A DNA stretch of 64,000 nucleotides from Oscheius tipulae. Its lineage: Eukaryota > Nematoda > Chromadorea > Rhabditida > Rhabditidae. Position 1 is the first letter of the stretch; every line of letters begins with the position of its first letter. Positions 1 to 13,755 of the stretch are shown piece by piece. Where the stretch lies: contig JASJZH010000003.1 in NCBI GenBank assembly GCA_037178975.1, positions 6,200,001-6,264,000 on the forward strand. The letters are read 5' to 3'. A program made the translations under genes and the position numbers. The notes under the pieces are model-generated. The model did no database searches. It had not been told where the DNA came from and worked only from the letters and a program-made list of their open reading frames with translations.

Positions 1-18
1 TATTATGTTAGATGACTC

Positions 19-2720
19 TTACTCATCCCTACCTCCCACTCCACAGTACTGCTGGCAATCTTCCGCATTCAAGAAGTTGTTGCTATTTCCATCACATCCT
101 TCAAACTGAAAAGTTTCACACGACTGTTTGTTGCTATTGAAGTAGTAGCGATAGGTCCTTCCCGATCCACATTGAACACCTTTGTCAGGATTTTGGGAGC
201 AGGTAAAGGCTTTGGTGGGACAACAGCCGTGAGTGACTCCGTCAAAGAGACAGTTGTAGTTGACAGGACACTTTGGACCGTTCTGCTTGTCGGAACACTG
301 TTGAAAGTTACCAGTCCGATCTCGATAAGCTCTGCCCTGCTGACATTTCGGTTCCACTGAAAAAGTCAAATGATTTCATTCATTTTTTCGGTTCCGCCAT
401 AAAACTTGACATTAATCAACCAACGTACCATTGATTCCTTTGCATCTTTGCTGACACTGCACAAGAGTCGGGAAGTTATTGTCATTCCCCTGAATCTGTC
501 GTTTCAAGTGTTCTCAACTGAACCCACTTGACATCCGGTGTAATGGAAGAGTTCACATTGTCTAGTGGCAGCATTATACCAGTATCTTCGGACAGAGGAA
601 GTACAGTCTCCCAGGCGCTTTGGTTGTGTACAGAGAGATTCTACAAGCCTTCAGGACAAAGAGTCAAAGTACTTACGAGCAGTGGGACAGCAGACCTTGT
701 GAGCTGTTTGACAGGTATGAGACGAGGGACAGTCCATGTTACTCTCACATCTCTGCCATTCCTCTCCGATTCGAAGTGGATTTCCGTTCTCACAGACCAC
801 TAAAGCTTTGTTGAAAAATGATAAAACTCTACTCCAAGTGGTCTCGGAAGAGGCTGAAAGGACTCGTTCTTGAAGAAGAACCCTTCCAGTCCTCCTCGGA
901 ACTGTACTTACATTTGGAACAGAAGTGCTCGCAGTCCTGCTTGGTCTGGAAGTTGTTGAAGTTCCCCAGACCGTTGTAAATGAAGTTGACACATCTTCCC
1001 TGCTCCGGATCGTAATAGTATCGGGTCGTTGGCTTGCTACAACGAGTGGTTCTTTAGTTTAGTACAGACCTACTGTCCAGCAATGAGTATTCCTCTGTCA
1101 AAGTTCTCCACTGGTTTGCTCGGATACAAGCGTCCACCGGATGCGCTACAGATGCTACCTGAAAGCAGTTTGAATCTTGGAATATGGATTGTTACCAGTT
1201 GTTGGACAACAGGACTGCTGCGATCCTATGAGAATACACGCGTGCTCGGCGTCGCATCTAGAGGCGGCCGAGAGACAGTTTGTTCGAGGAACCTCGTCCA
1301 GAAGAGAGTACTTCGAAGGAATGTACTCGGCCGAGCCTCTTCGACAGGCTGAAAGGAGCCCATAAGACTCAGTTGAATAACTCACTGTCTCGGCAGTAGC
1401 TCTCACAGTGCTCTATGGTACGGAAATTGTTCGGAGATGCTTTGCTGATCGTGTTCGGATCCCACATGAACTGAACACAGCTGCCAGTTGCCGAGTTGAA
1501 CCACCATCTGGGAATACCCGGTTCGTCTCCGGATTCCATCGGTTGGGCACATACAAAGGCTCTGTTGTGACAACAGACTCCATCGATGCTTTCAGAGTAC
1601 TCGGGGAAAACGTCGTGGCTGATCTGGAAATCAACATACGGCTAATTGGTTCAAAACAAGAGATCAGTAGTATATAACTGATCTCCCGTTTACCTGTGGA
1701 TGAGAGACGCAATTGTAAATATCCGCCACAAAGATATCCTCGTCACCATCAGGATAGATACACCAAGTGGAACCGTCTCCGCCATTGGAATTCTTGGTCT
1801 CAGCCGACGTGGAAGAACACAGTACTGGCCTAAATCGATCTCGCTATTAATCATTTCACTCCCTTACATGTACTCTCCGGGATTCAGAGGATGGGTACTG
1901 GGATTGGCCAGAACTGTTGCTGGATTGGGCTGTCCGTTGTGAGGTTCCGGCAGAGGACAGGAAGGCGGCATTTGGGCGGAAATACAGACAGTTCCGTCGC
2001 GTGTTCGACTAGGTACTGTATCCACAGGGCACTCACAAACTCCACTGGATGAACAGGTTGAGCCTGGCCAAACGGCCTCGCACTGTTTTGAGTCGACACA
2101 TCCCGACTCTCCCGGGTTCACTTCTAAAATAATCTTTTTCAATTGTTCTGAGTATTATATTACTGGGCCAACAGTGATGACTGATAGAGACAAAGTCAGA
2201 AAGACAGCTGCAGGCGCCTCCACCACAGAACATTCCTCCTTGACAGTCTGAATCTCCATTCATTAGGGAACTGCAATCTCGTACCAGTGTTGAAGTTACA
2301 AGAGTCTCCGACTCTCGCTGAGCCCGTTATGGATCGTTTCCTTCGTCTCTTCAAAAACTCTTCCTCTTCCTTTTGACACTTTCTGGTGATCGGATTGAAC
2401 ACAGCCGGCATCTGGTTTCTGGCACAGTCGAGCAGCATGAACTCTTCATGTACACATAGAAGGTACTTTGATTGGTAGTAGTCGACTTTTCTGGAAATTG
2501 AGATAGTCAGCATATCAAAACACAGAGAATACCCTGTTGAATTGTTGCACTGAAAGTGAGGAAGACGTTCGAATGTATTGCAGGACTGGCCTTCTCGAAC
2601 AAGATCGCACTCCTCACATGGGAGTCCCTCTTCGCAGTAACTGCTCACTCTTGTCACTAGATAAAAAGGTAAGAAATGAATTAACACAAACCTAGGACAA
2701 GAAGTAAGGGCACCAACATC
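19..2720 (-). CDS. Secreted multi-domain EB / lustrin / Kunitz protein
   Basis: A secreted cysteine-rich extracellular protein, probably a serine-protease inhibitor or cuticle-matrix component. The start at 2720 opens a hydrophobic signal peptide ([15 protein letters not shown]), split by an intron whose donor follows 2692. EB-type cysteine modules come next (2.2-2.7 kb and 1.9-2.1 kb), with a basic RRRKRS stretch between them that could be a furin site. The C-terminal half alternates lustrin-type repeats (signature CCPT, near 240, 680 and 1200) with at least four Kunitz/BPTI domains. Two of these end in [13 protein letters not shown] (about 25-215) and [15 protein letters not shown] (430-690, split by an intron at 491-527). 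A third lies near 910-1060, and a divergent one near 1400-1570 has an insertion before its NNF motif. Nematode genomes have many Kunitz/lustrin proteins of this type. I did not match it to a named gene. Exon joins in the middle were inferred by phase. Confidence 0.85.
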
Positions 2721-3077
2721 CGGAAGGGAATTGAGAGAACGGATCTGGCTATCACTCAGCCTGGTACGCGATTGACACCTCGCTGTTTGCTTTGAGATTG
2801 AGATACCAACGGGGAGGAGTGCTCTCTTGAAAGAGTAGCCGTAGCCACAGGAAGTACAGTTTGTGCTTGTGAAAGAGTGTGATCTTTTGGGTGGCCTCGA
2901 GAGTTTGTCTTTCAAAAAAGGAGGGAACGATTGGTGCTTAAGATAATAACAGTCTACTTATGTCTGTTCAAAGTGTAAACGGGCCCCTGAAGAGATGTAG
3001 AGAGAAAGAGTTAGACTCTGACTGTCACAGTGTTGTCAGAGATATTGATGATTTTTATTGACTTTCCGAAGAATGTT

Positions 3078-4926
3078 CTAGATGGTGAACTTGAGCATGT
3101 ACATGAAGAAGGCAGAGAAGAGACCAGCAGCTGGAACTGTCACCACCCAGCTTAGCAGAACGTTGATGAGGATCTTCTTCGAGATTCCTCGTCCCGGCTT
3201 GATTTTTCCAACAGCCACAATACTACCCACGAGACAATGGGTGGTGGAGATTGGCATTCCTAGCTTGGAGGCCACGAGTCCGGTGATGGCTGCACCCAGT
3301 TCTATGGAGAAGCCGCTTGCACTGTTGATTTCTGCCATCTCCGTGCCAACTGTCTCTATAACTCGATGTCCAAACGTCCAGAGCCCGACACAGATCGAAA
3401 CTACGCCGAAGATGAGCACGTGGATGGGAGTGTCCTCTTTCTGAAATTGGAATAGTTACCATCGTAGTTTAGTATCCGTTTGAGCTAGAAAGATCTTTTG
3501 AAAAGTGAGAGTTAATGAAAGTTTAGGCCGTTAAGTATAAAACTTATAAGGTCGATGGCAAAGGAAGAGCTCTCGTGTTCAATGAATTGAAAGAGAAACA
3601 GGAATGGACTTACCTGACAGATATCGTAGTTGCTGACAATTGCGATCAGAGCAGACAGTGGAGCGATCGAGTTGGCCACGTCATTTGCACCGTGCGAAAA
3701 TCCAGCAAAGCAGGCCGTGAAGATCTGCAGCATGCTTAAAAACAGTGTTCGCAGTGATCCGGGAAGTTCGTGCCAAAAATTTGAATAAAGGGGCTGTCCA
3801 AATTTTACCTGAACAGTTCGAGCGTCTTGGCCGAATCTTTCCGCGTCTTCGACGGTAGCAGCCATCCAAAGAATCCCTTCACTCCGACTCCACAGGGTCC
3901 CGGCTGCGCCACATCCATCTTCTCGGCTGTGTCGAGAGGCAACGACGAGCTCGTGTCAGGACTCCCAGAACTGTCCGAGATGCTCATTTCCTCGTCCGAC
4001 ATCAACCAGAGCTTTCTCTCAAGTCTCTTAACCAGCCAGAACTTGATGACCAGAAATGTGATGACTCCGACTGCGGCACTTATCAGCAGATCTGCCCAGA
4101 TTGGTAGATCCGGGATGTGGAGAAGTCTGGAACCGTCGACAAAGATGACAAAACAGCTGAAGGCCAGACAGATGCTGTAAAAGAAGGGCAGACTGCGGAG
4201 ACCCCACTTGATTGGATCCGATCGACGGAGAACGGCATGATCGACGACTAGGTAGATGACGAGAGTGACGAGGCCGGACACGAACGGAGAACTGAACCAT
4301 GAGAGAACTGAAAAGTTAAAATGAAAGAGGAATAGAAAGAGACTGACCGACATTCACCACTGTCTCCCAATGGACGCCTTCTGTCTGTTTGCAGACCAGA
4401 GTGAAGCCGAGAGTCGCGCCGACGATGGAATGAGTCGTGGAGATGGGAAGATTGGCCAGAGTGGCAATCAGAAGCCAGAGGGACGATCCGCCCAAAATGG
4501 CCACTTGTCCAAGCAACAGCTCACTTTCGGACCCGTTGTAGACCTTTATATCGATGACTCCTTTCCTCATTGTGTCGATCACATTGTAGCCGACGAAAAT
4601 CGCTCCCAGAAACTCGAAGATGGTGGCCAGAATGTAAGCCTGGATCAGACTCAGGACACCACTTCCAACCGACGTCCCGTACGCATTGGCCACATCCTGA
4701 GAGAGCCATTTTGAAAAAGGAGGACTATTTGAACTTACATTTGCTCCCATGCCGAAGCCGAGTAGAAAGGCCAGAAGAACGCCTAGAATGATCACCCACC
4801 AGAACTGATTCTGAATAAGTAGACTAAAGGGAATAACCAGAAACCTACTCTGAAGTCTTCGATATCTATCGTGCTGGTCGCGATGGCAAGGGCGGTGGTA
4901 GCAGCTACAACCCCTATCGAGGACAT
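3078..4926 (-). CDS. Sodium-dependent phosphate transporter, PiT/SLC20 family
   Basis: An integral membrane importer of inorganic phosphate coupled to sodium. Both PiT signature repeats are present: [16 protein letters not shown] in the N-terminal half, whose GAN|DVAN is split by an intron near 4697-4738, and [18 protein letters not shown] in the C-terminal half near 3640-3700. The halves are joined by a cytoplasmic serine/aspartate-rich loop ([15 protein letters not shown], near 3960). Paired PISTTH motifs occur near 4430 and 3235, as is typical of the duplicated PiT fold. I read six exons. Around 3735-3806 two frames overlap; the correct join skips an intron (CTGTTCAG|GTAAAA...TTTTTAAG|CATG) and gives [12 protein letters not shown], which matches the family. 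The start at 4926 gives [17 protein letters not shown] minus-strand AATAAA lies just beyond the stop, near 3055. The catalytic features look intact. Confidence 0.93.
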
Positions 4927-5722
4927 CTTCGAGTGCTTCGGAGCCAAATATGTCTTGTCCAAACACAAAAAAATTTTATTGTGTCAAGTTCTGTTTTGTT
5001 TGAAGTTGCTTTTCCTTGGAAGCTATAAAACTGACAGACACGGTAGTTGACAGTGTCTACTAGATACTTTCTAGCTTTTTGAGTTTCTTATTCCGAGGAG
5101 TCTCCGAATTTGCCTTGTTGCGCTGTTGTTGTGACAACATCCGAAAACTTTTTTATCAGGAATTTTCCTGATAAAAAGCAAAAACGAGAACGCCCACATC
5201 TTCCTTCTTTAATAAAGCACATTGGTGTCCGTCTGTCTGTCATGGTGTCCGCACAATTGCCTGTCAACACTAATACCCAAAAACTCTGACAAGCCATTTC
5301 ATGTCAAGAGACAAGACGGGACAAGCCAACTGAAAAACTGCTACTAGCGAAGCGGTGCAGCCGCCTGTGATCAATTCTAAGTCAGGACTAAAGGGCTGCG
5401 AAGCTATAGTCGGCAGCTGGTTAACAACAAGTTAGTGATACATAGCCTAACTTGTTTAGTAAATATCACCACTTTACTCGCAGAAAATCTTGAATACGTT
5501 TATTGTTAGCAAACTATCAATCATCTATGAGCCGTAATCCTTCCGGGTCATCTAGATACCCTTTGAGCGACCTGAAACGGTATTTTCTTGACAATATTTC
5601 TCAACTCACATTCTTTTGTGACCGTTGTGGCATCCGTTCGGTCTGTCTTCTTGTGGCGTCGTGACCGATGTTTCCATTGGATTGTCTGGGAACATGAGGA
5701 TCAGAGTCTCGAGGTTTGAAGC
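4927..5722. other. Intergenic; dispersed repeat and small hairpin
   Basis: I see no coding exon between the phosphate transporter and the FERM/PDZ gene. The stretch carries a dispersed repeat (listed separately) and, at about 5148-5178, a near-perfect hairpin (TTTTTATCAGGAA, 2-nt loop, TTCCTGATAAAAA). Confidence 0.6.
5222..5415 (+). repeat. Dispersed repeat, inverted partner at 48.5-48.7 kb
   Basis: About 190 bp running from GTGTCCGTCTGTCTGT through AACACTAATACCCAAAAACT to GCAGCCGCCTGTGATCAATT and GGGCTGCGAAGCT. The reverse complement of 48,478-48,700 matches it closely with a few small indels. Both copies lie outside exons (here intergenic, there in a channel-gene intron). No transposase is attached, so it is probably a non-autonomous element. 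Confidence 0.8.
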
Positions 5723-8701
5723 CTAAACATCTGGACTCTCAAAAATTGTATTCCTTACAAATTGGGTGGGCGCGGTCTGTATAAGAGTTTCGATAGATGC
5801 TCGACGTCCGTTGATCTCAGGAACGAGGAGCTCAGCGGAACTGGCCAGTTCTTCAGCATCTTCTGACCGAGCAGAGTTGCCTGGACTCCTCATCGGAGAA
5901 CTGAAAGACGAGTCTTCGGTGTCAGACGAATCCGAAACGACTTCCATTTTACAGCCAGACGGATTAGAGGGTCTGAACAGAAATAGGATGAGTCAGCCCC
6001 TTTGAACTGACCTCCTCAGGATGGGACTAGCCATTTCTTTGAGCTGCAGCTCGCGACTGTTCTTGATCAGCAAAGAGTCCTTGGCCTTCAAAATCTGCTT
6101 GACATCCCCGTTTATCTTCAGATCTTTCAGACTGAGCTTTCCCAAGACTTCCTCCTCAATTTCATCGAACATATTGGCCATTTCGTATACTGGAGGCTCT
6201 TCTGTCAGATTCAGAATCTTCAATGGACTCGCGGTATCTTGAGCGTAGTTCCAGCCAGTAGAAACGACCGTGTGTACGGACTCATAGGCCGGGGCTGAAA
6301 ACGATTTTTCAAAATCGCACAGGCATTATAATTCGTTTTACTATTCAAGAAAGAGGAAGCTTACGAGTAGTGGGACGGGCTGGAGGACTAGGTGCTCGAG
6401 CTGTCACATCGCATGGAAGGTTCTTGTTCAACTGGACTTGATGATAGCCACAGAGAAAACTTATTAAGTCGTCCACGTCGTCTCGCTCGACAATGAACTC
6501 GAGTCCCTGAAGAGATGTTCTCGCACCATTGGAAGTACCAGTACCTGAGCCTCGTTAGCTGCCAATCGAATGCTAACCAATGAAGTGACCTCAGTTTCTG
6601 TTCGAACTACCACACGTCCAATCAGATCGAATCCGATCGAAATAGCGGGTTGGCCTGTCTTTCCGGGGTGTCTGACCAGGAGTCCGTTTCTTGGGTCAAT
6701 CTGAATTGGATTGTCACCCTGAAAGGAAAAGAACATGCCTGCATGATCATGTCAATCTGACTCTCTTTAAAAGTGACGGAGAAGCCTCGACCACCAAATG
6801 AGGGTAGATGAGAGACAATATGCAGATACTTGAGACGAACCAAGAGAGCTATCTCTTCAGGAGTGCATGGATCTAAACCTGGTTTTCCACCATGCGACTC
6901 TCTCACTTACTCTCAGTCTTCCCGTTGTTCTGATACTCTGTCATCTTGACATCATCCCTTTTCAAATAGAACCGCAAATGTTTTCGAATCTCTTTCCTCT
7001 TCACATTGTCCAAAAGAATTGAGGGAAGGAAGACGTCCAGACCGTATTCTTTTCTGAACCCTCAGGTATTCCGATAAAGACACGAGCTTACTCGATCTTG
7101 GAGACAGAAACTCGTCCCTCTTTGGTGACAGTCGACTCCAAGGAAACTTGTTGCATTTGCAAGGCAGCTAGACGAACACAGGCTTCGTATCGCATCTCAT
7201 ATGCGAATCTTCCCCGAACGACATCGTTCACACACTGCTGATAGAGATACTCGAAAGCATTCCTGTCCTCGTCGAGAATGTTCGGAATCTCGCGAGGAAG
7301 AAAGGCGAAGCGGAGAACACAACGGAAATGAGCCGCGTTTGGGAGGGCCAGAACCTGAATATATCCCTCTATCCATTCATTGTTAATATTAAAATGTAAA
7401 AGGCGATCTACGGGTCAATGGGAAGTAGCGCGAGAGCACTCATAGGCTTACCAGAAGCCTGTAAAGAGAGTGAAGAAGAAATACTAAAATGACTACCAAA
7501 CTTTGTCTCTAAAGCTCTTCCTTCTTATACTATCTCAAATATAGACTAACCTCAGTGATTTTGCTTTCGTTCCTCAGCAGACTGACTCGGCTCGTTCGGG
7601 CCCCGAGGGAATACTCGACAGCTAGCGCGAAATACTGTTGACTCGTCACATGTAGCTTTGACATTAAAGCACTCAAAATATCCTAAAATTGGATTTGATT
7701 CTTTTTATAATATGAAGACTCACTTTAACCGTAGTTTGTTCATCGTATTTGAAAGATCGTGTCTGCCCGTTTTCTAGAAAAACCCGTAGGACGAAGGGGA
7801 TTGATGGCGGAAAGTCCGCCGAAGACTCGCCATGACTCGCCACCAAAACCCTATCCGTAAATCGCACTTTGAAATTTCGGCGGGACATTCTCTGAAGCGT
7901 GTTTTAAAGAAGGAAGAGTACAGTAATCTACCGTATTTTTTTGCGGTACCTGTTCGACAGTCAGCTCAACCTCGTCTGCCGCCGCTCTGACTCTTTCCAC
8001 GACCTCGTCCTTCTTCATTTCGCTCACGTCTTCCCCATTGACGTTCAAAATCTGGTCATTGGCATACAATAGTCCATCCGAAGGTCCTTCGGGGCTGACG
8101 AATTGGATAATAGTGGGCTGTTGACCGGCTGCCACAAAACCGAAACCGATGTCCGTCTTCCGCTTGACCTTAACTGTCCTCTTTCCTGGAGGAGCCGTGC
8201 TCTTTCGTGGATCTTGGTACGTGGTCGTTCGATGGATATGACTAAAGTTGTTCTATTTGGCTAGAGAAATAGTACAGACTCGATGTAGTAGTGATGCCCG
8301 GACTGGTCTCGCGCCTGTTCCCAGCCGTACGGCAGCCCGAGTCTGCATCTCCACGAAGCCCATGGCGGCTCCCAGTGAGAGGTGCGGGAGGCATGGCTGA
8401 AAGGTATATTATTTGAAATCTTAAGCAGTGACTGCACGTCAGTCCACGACATATGTTTTTTGTTCTGTCAGCATGTTACTTATAATTCCAAAAACATCCG
8501 AAATACGGTCAACCTATGTTGTGATGTCCTAACGTAAGTTGAAGCTAGCAATTCTTAACTGTGACTCCATAACCATACCATTTTGTTACACTTGAATCAT
8601 CATACTCACATGTATTCAAGGATCTCATCGAGACTGTTGGAGGCATAGATGCGTCCCGTCGAGGCAGTACTAAGCGAAAGACTCCGTGACTTTAGCATCA
8701 T
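5723..8701 (-). CDS. WW-PDZ-FERM scaffold, FRMPD4/Preso-like
   Basis: An intracellular scaffold that would link membrane proteins to the cytoskeleton or to polarity and signalling complexes. The domain order matches vertebrate FRMPD3/4. Exon 1 (8610-8707) starts MMLKSRSLSLSTAS and ends at a strong GTGAGT donor. The next exon begins SHWEPPWASW and leads into a WW domain (LPYGWEQARDQSGHHYYI, split by a short intron). A PDZ domain follows (IGFGFVAAGQQPTIIQF...GEDVSEMKKDEV, 7.93-8.2 kb). The FERM domain begins at VRFTDRVLVASHGES and continues LRVFLENGQTRSFKYDEQT (7.73-7.88 kb). Later FERM segments include KYLHIVSHLPSFGGRGF (6.8 kb) and the C-lobe exons at 6.4-6.7 kb. The tail is acidic and serine-rich (SDSSDTEDSSFSSP). 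Phase is consistent across the first two joins. The acceptor just before 8707 may be the spliced-leader site. Some FERM exon edges around 6.9-7.6 kb are unresolved. Confidence 0.85.
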
Positions 8702-8711
8702 ACCAAACTGA

Positions 8712-11700
8712 ACTTGGTTTTGGAAAGAGAGGAAGCGAGTATAAACAAAACTATTTTGGAACTGGGTGGCGTCTTGATTGGAGCTAATCGGGTCTAGGAA
8801 AAGGAGAAGTTCAGCGGGGATAATGCTATTCGCCAGACATATGGAAGACATTTTCCCTCAGAGGCTGTAGATGAGAAATGAGAGGGATTACCCCTTGAAA
8901 ATTGATTCTGCCCCGACGTCTGAGTGGATCCAGTTGACTGGTAGACCCTCTATTCAGGCTGTGAAATGGATCGGGAAAGTTAACATATTCCAGAGGGAAT
9001 TTTATATAGGCGTATTGTTGACGGGTATCTCCCCTCTTAACGTAAGTGAACTCCCTCCTAACCACCAATTACGGAAAGGCTGTGTGTCGGGATAAAAGAA
9101 GAAAGTCAAGTAGTAAAAGAGAGTTTGGGAGAAGAGTGTCTAGACTCTGTGGAAGAGAGAGCGTGTGTCTCTCTGCCAATTGCAGCCTGCCAAAGAATGT
9201 CCACACTCCAAATGGGAACGACTCTCTCGTGGCTTCAACTTTACAGCTGGCTTCGAGCTTTTGTTGTTCAAAGCAGCTGAGATTTCTAGTCTTGCAGACC
9301 CTTACAGCTGCGTTCAGACGCTAAAGCTTTAAAATCTTGGTTTTAAAAGAAGTCTTGGTGGTTGCTAGGAGGAACACCCGGCTGTCTGAAGAGGAAAATC
9401 TTTAAAAAAAAATGGAGCCCAGACGTTCCCAAAGAGTATAAAATGTCCATTTTTGGTGGATTAGGCTAAAATTGGAGCCGCCTGTTGACCAATCGTAGAG
9501 TATCCCTTCCGGGACGTCTAAAAGGGCATGGCTTTTAAGAGAGTCGTGAGAAAAGTGTGCCCAAAAACACAATGAAACCTGAGCCTGCAGCTGCTATGAG
9601 AGTCTAGAATTTCTCGAAAGGGATGTTTGACAGATTCAAAGCGTGAGGGAGGGCCATTGTCAGGCCAAAGGAGGGAAGCGCAATCAGGCGACGACGGAAA
9701 CGGCAAAGGGGCACTGCGAAGGAAGACAAAGACCTTGCGATGAGTTGGCTAGATTAAGAGAGTAAGCCGTGGCTAGAGTTAATGGAAATTCGAGGGGAGA
9801 AACTATTGAGAAACTGGAGCACTGAACTAGCGTGAGAAAGGGCCATTCTTGAAGAACCCCTGTAAGACCAAGCTCACGGCGGTCTGCAAAAATTGGAAAA
9901 GTAGAGTCACAGGCGGCGCAAGGCTGAACACAGAGCGCCAGCATGTTTCCTAGTAGTTTTACAAATTGTCCTTGTTGAAAAAGAGAACCCAAAACGACAA
10001 TCGACTACCGCAGCAAGCTCCAGAAGTTCGCAACCTTACCAAAGGTTCAAAGAGGCTTAGGATATTTTAAAACACCAGACAACGATGCACCCAATCTTGG
10101 TTGTGAGAATCAAAATCTCTTAGATATTTTCGGCAAGAAAAAGATGCGCTATCGTTCAAGGATAATGTGATGAATGTACAAGTAATAAGCCAGGTAGATT
10201 CTCCAGAAACGGCTGAAAACTACCCTGCTAGACACCATCAGGAGAGAAAAACAAATAGGAAAAGAAGCATAAGAGTGTTGGCAATAGTGTCCCAAATGGG
10301 CAGAGGTAAAAATAGTCCTTTTGACGAATGCGTCCTGCCCGGAAGGAAGTTTCGAGTGTGGCCGGATGTTTCGACTGGTCGAGGGAGTACGCGAGCACTC
10401 TGATCCCCCAAAGTGTACTTATCGGAGGGACTACTTGTTAGCTGTCATATCTCCACAATTGGCTTTTTTGTCTCTCGTCACGCCATCCAACTTTTTCATG
10501 ACCAGACTTCGAGTCGGAGAGAGAGGGGGTTTTCTGTCAACAACGGAAGAGTCGGAATAGAATGTAAGCTGAGAGTCTTCATCAAGTCTTCATCAAGTGA
10601 AAAAAGGAAATTGAAGGGGAGTTGCTCAGTTATGACGTAGTTGATGGCATGGATTCGCAGACCAGCAGAAACCGAAGAAAAAAATCTGAGAGTAACTCTA
10701 GAAAAGAAAAGCCGATAAAGGAAAGACAATGTTCTTCGTCCCCTCTGGAGCGATCCAGGTCTCTTTCACAATTTGAACTGTTTGACCCTCGAATTGACTT
10801 GACTTGTCAACTCCTAACCTGGACAACTCGGAAATGCCTACGAAGTTGTCAAGTGTTATCCGGGATAAATATTGACAGGCGGACGCTTTTTGCCAATTGT
10901 AAAAGTAGGATCATCTCAGAATACAGTGGATCCATTTAACCGGTTCCCTCCCAATTAGATTTATTGAGTAATAATGAAAAATGGCATGCACTATGGAGAA
11001 AAGGGAATGGGTCGTCACTAGAAACCTCAGGGCAAGTCTAGGAGGAAGATAGATAACAGCAAGACTCAGATTTTAAAACAGTTCAAAATGTCATAACAAA
11101 ATGGTGAAATGATCGAAAGGTCGTCGAATGATTCTGTGATAAGTTTTGCGAGCTCAACAGTCTCAAAAGTTGAAAAACAACACAAATTTCTCTAGCAGGA
11201 GGTCTACTCGGGTTTCAAAACTTCGTTATAATTCATACATTTTAAACTGAAGATTTGATGAAAAATGGGGATAGCCATATTCTAATTGGAGCTACCGATT
11301 CTATCCGCAATGCAGAACTGTAAACCAGCGCTAATTGAAGGTCACTGAAACCGTCCCTCTTGTTTAAACGAGCCAGCCGACAAACGGTGATTCATCAATC
11401 CTCGATTCTCCTTGGTCATTCTCCTTCTGATCTTTCACAATCCCACGTGACCGAGAATTTGTGAGAGAAATATCTATCAGATGACGTTGGGAAAAAGAGA
11501 TGACTACTCGGGCATTCCCGAACCGGAAAAGGAACTGACGACAAGACTTTTGAACAGAGAGAGAGAGGGTTTCTATGTGTATATAGATCCTCTATGTGAC
11601 AGCTTACACCTGAGTATCGCAGGTTCTCCTCGAATACTTGATCCCTGTCTTGGTACAGTTGGGAAGATATGTGTTCTGCTAGCAGTGACCGAAAAACTTT

Positions 11701-13755
11701 CTTTGTAATCAAAAAGAACAGAACGAAGATCTTTCTCTATTTTGGTTGTGGATGAGTACAAGAGAGCTGTTGAAAACCCCAGAATTTCAGAAGTGACATC
11801 TTTTTACTGATCAGAGCGACAGTCGAAACTACTCGGTAGCATCGTCTAGTTCTCAGCAAAATCTCTAGAAATTCACATACTATATTTTGCGGAAATCGCC
11901 CAAGTTTTTTTTGGGTACTGTTAAGCCTGGATACTGTTCCTACGTGATCACCCTATACCAGTCCCTACTTCCATTTTTCTTGACTGAACCCAACGAGGTT
12001 TTTCATTCTATGTCCACTCCTTGCTTCTGGAACTTTAGGTTCTTTTATAATTGCACGCACTAGGCAAATCAAGACCATTGTTTCAAACCCGACCACCTGG
12101 GGAGCGTAATTTTCCCGTCCATATCCCCAGGTGTCCTCGAAGTCGCGTTCCTTCCGTGCCCTTTGACTTCTATCCCTCTCCTGACTGCCCTCGGAGTCGA
12201 AACAAATGTCCCTTCACCTCCCCAGGGGCGACAGATCCACGGCCTCTGTTTTCTTCTCGGGCCCTAGGTCACCTCACGTCGAGGAAGAGGCCAATGTGTC
12301 CCCCACACCAATAAAATCCGAGATTCGCTCCAATTTGGACCCACAGAGAGGGACCCGTCGGCATTTGCGCCTCTCCCCTGGTCTGAGTAGAGAAATTGTC
12401 AATCACTGGGAATGGACTCGGTCCCTGTCCTGTTCCCCGAAAACAAGTAGAAGTTCTGAAGGGGATACGCAAAAAGAGATCAGGTCAGGCAGAAAGAGAC
12501 AACTGATCCCGAGGAAATGAAGAGAAACGAGGAAATGGAAAGAGTATGAGAGCCAAAGGAATAAAAGTCAAGTCAAAGTCACTAGCTGGGTCTGGTTTTT
12601 ACTGTAGCTCGGAGTCAGTAAGAGTTTAGAAAAAAAGGGTAAAAATACAGTAACCTACCAGATGTAGAAAATCCTGTGGTCTTCCAGGACGCAGAGGTCG
12701 CAGTGCTGAACAATACTGGCGTCGCGGGCATGGTAGTCGAATACGGTAGAGCACATTTGGGTCGTCGGAGACCAGAAGTGAAGAAGAAGACCACCAGCAG
12801 ACCTCTTCTCAGTGACAGGCAGCTGAGGCACGACGGCTCTCTATTCTCTCAACATGTACCCTCCGCCTCCCATGCTCGCTCTCAGCCCTCTCCCTCTCGG
12901 CCGTACTGCCTCGTCCAACTGCCTGGAGGCTCGAATCCGGCCATCAGTTGCTCCCACTCGCATATTAGGCCCGAGTTGCCGCGAGAAATTCATGAATTAT
13001 GCGACCAACCATGCTCTGATTCGCCTTCTCTTATCAGCTCCAGTCAAATTAGAGCCAGATCGCTTTTTTGAGTGAACTCATTTTCACTTTGGATGTTTCT
13101 GACAGTTCTGACTCCTTCGGTGCCGATTTGAATCAAAAAAAGTGTAATTTGTTTGTCCTCGATCTTCAAAAATAGCTACTTTATCTCACTACTTTCGCCA
13201 CAGAATCTTTGTAGTTTTCACCTACATTCAGATAATCCTATAATTGTATTCTGTTGAATGGAACAAGTCCCCCTTTGTCGCAAAACATATTATGATAACT
13301 CTTCAGAGAGATCGGTAGTCTTCTTCCACGCTATTCTTGATTCTGCAGACTTCCTGATACCGTTATGTCACTCTTCCATTTGATCCTTGTCCTATTGATT
13401 GTGTCTCCCTTCAGATTCAGTTAGTGTCCAGACGAGGAACCAGTTTGTCTCCGTCCCAGTCCCAACTGGACCTCGATGTCATCTCTTTTGAGCTCGTTAT
13501 CTCTGTCTAATCTGTCTCGCCCTTCGTCAATGCTCCGTGTTGCGCACCCTGGGCTCAAAATGATGAATTATTGTGCCGTGGGAGACTCCCTTCAAAAAAT
13601 CGAGGATTAATAAAAGAGTTCCGAGGGAAGAGAGACTGAAATGAGCCTAATATCCAACCAAATTGGCTGCATCCGACGGCCACAGGGGAATCGTAGAGAG
13701 AAGAAAGGGAGACGGATGGGAAATGAGTCTGATGTTTATTTTAGAGTTTCTCTCT
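8712..13755. other. About 5 kb with no supported gene
   Basis: Several frames are open but none shows a recognisable domain or a coherent exon chain. The best candidate is a minus-strand exon ending near 12,661 at a TG|GTAGGT donor, reading ...QMCSTVFDYHARDASIVQHC (in the region 12,662-12,830). I found no partner exon in phase, and it does not splice in frame to the first exon of the FERM/PDZ gene. The stretch could hold long regulatory sequence or 5' non-coding exons. Confidence 0.5.

Noticed and set aside
12051-12520. Overlapping plus-strand frames rich in Pro, Ser and Arg
   Set aside because: Composition follows the local C-rich bias and neither frame has conserved motifs.
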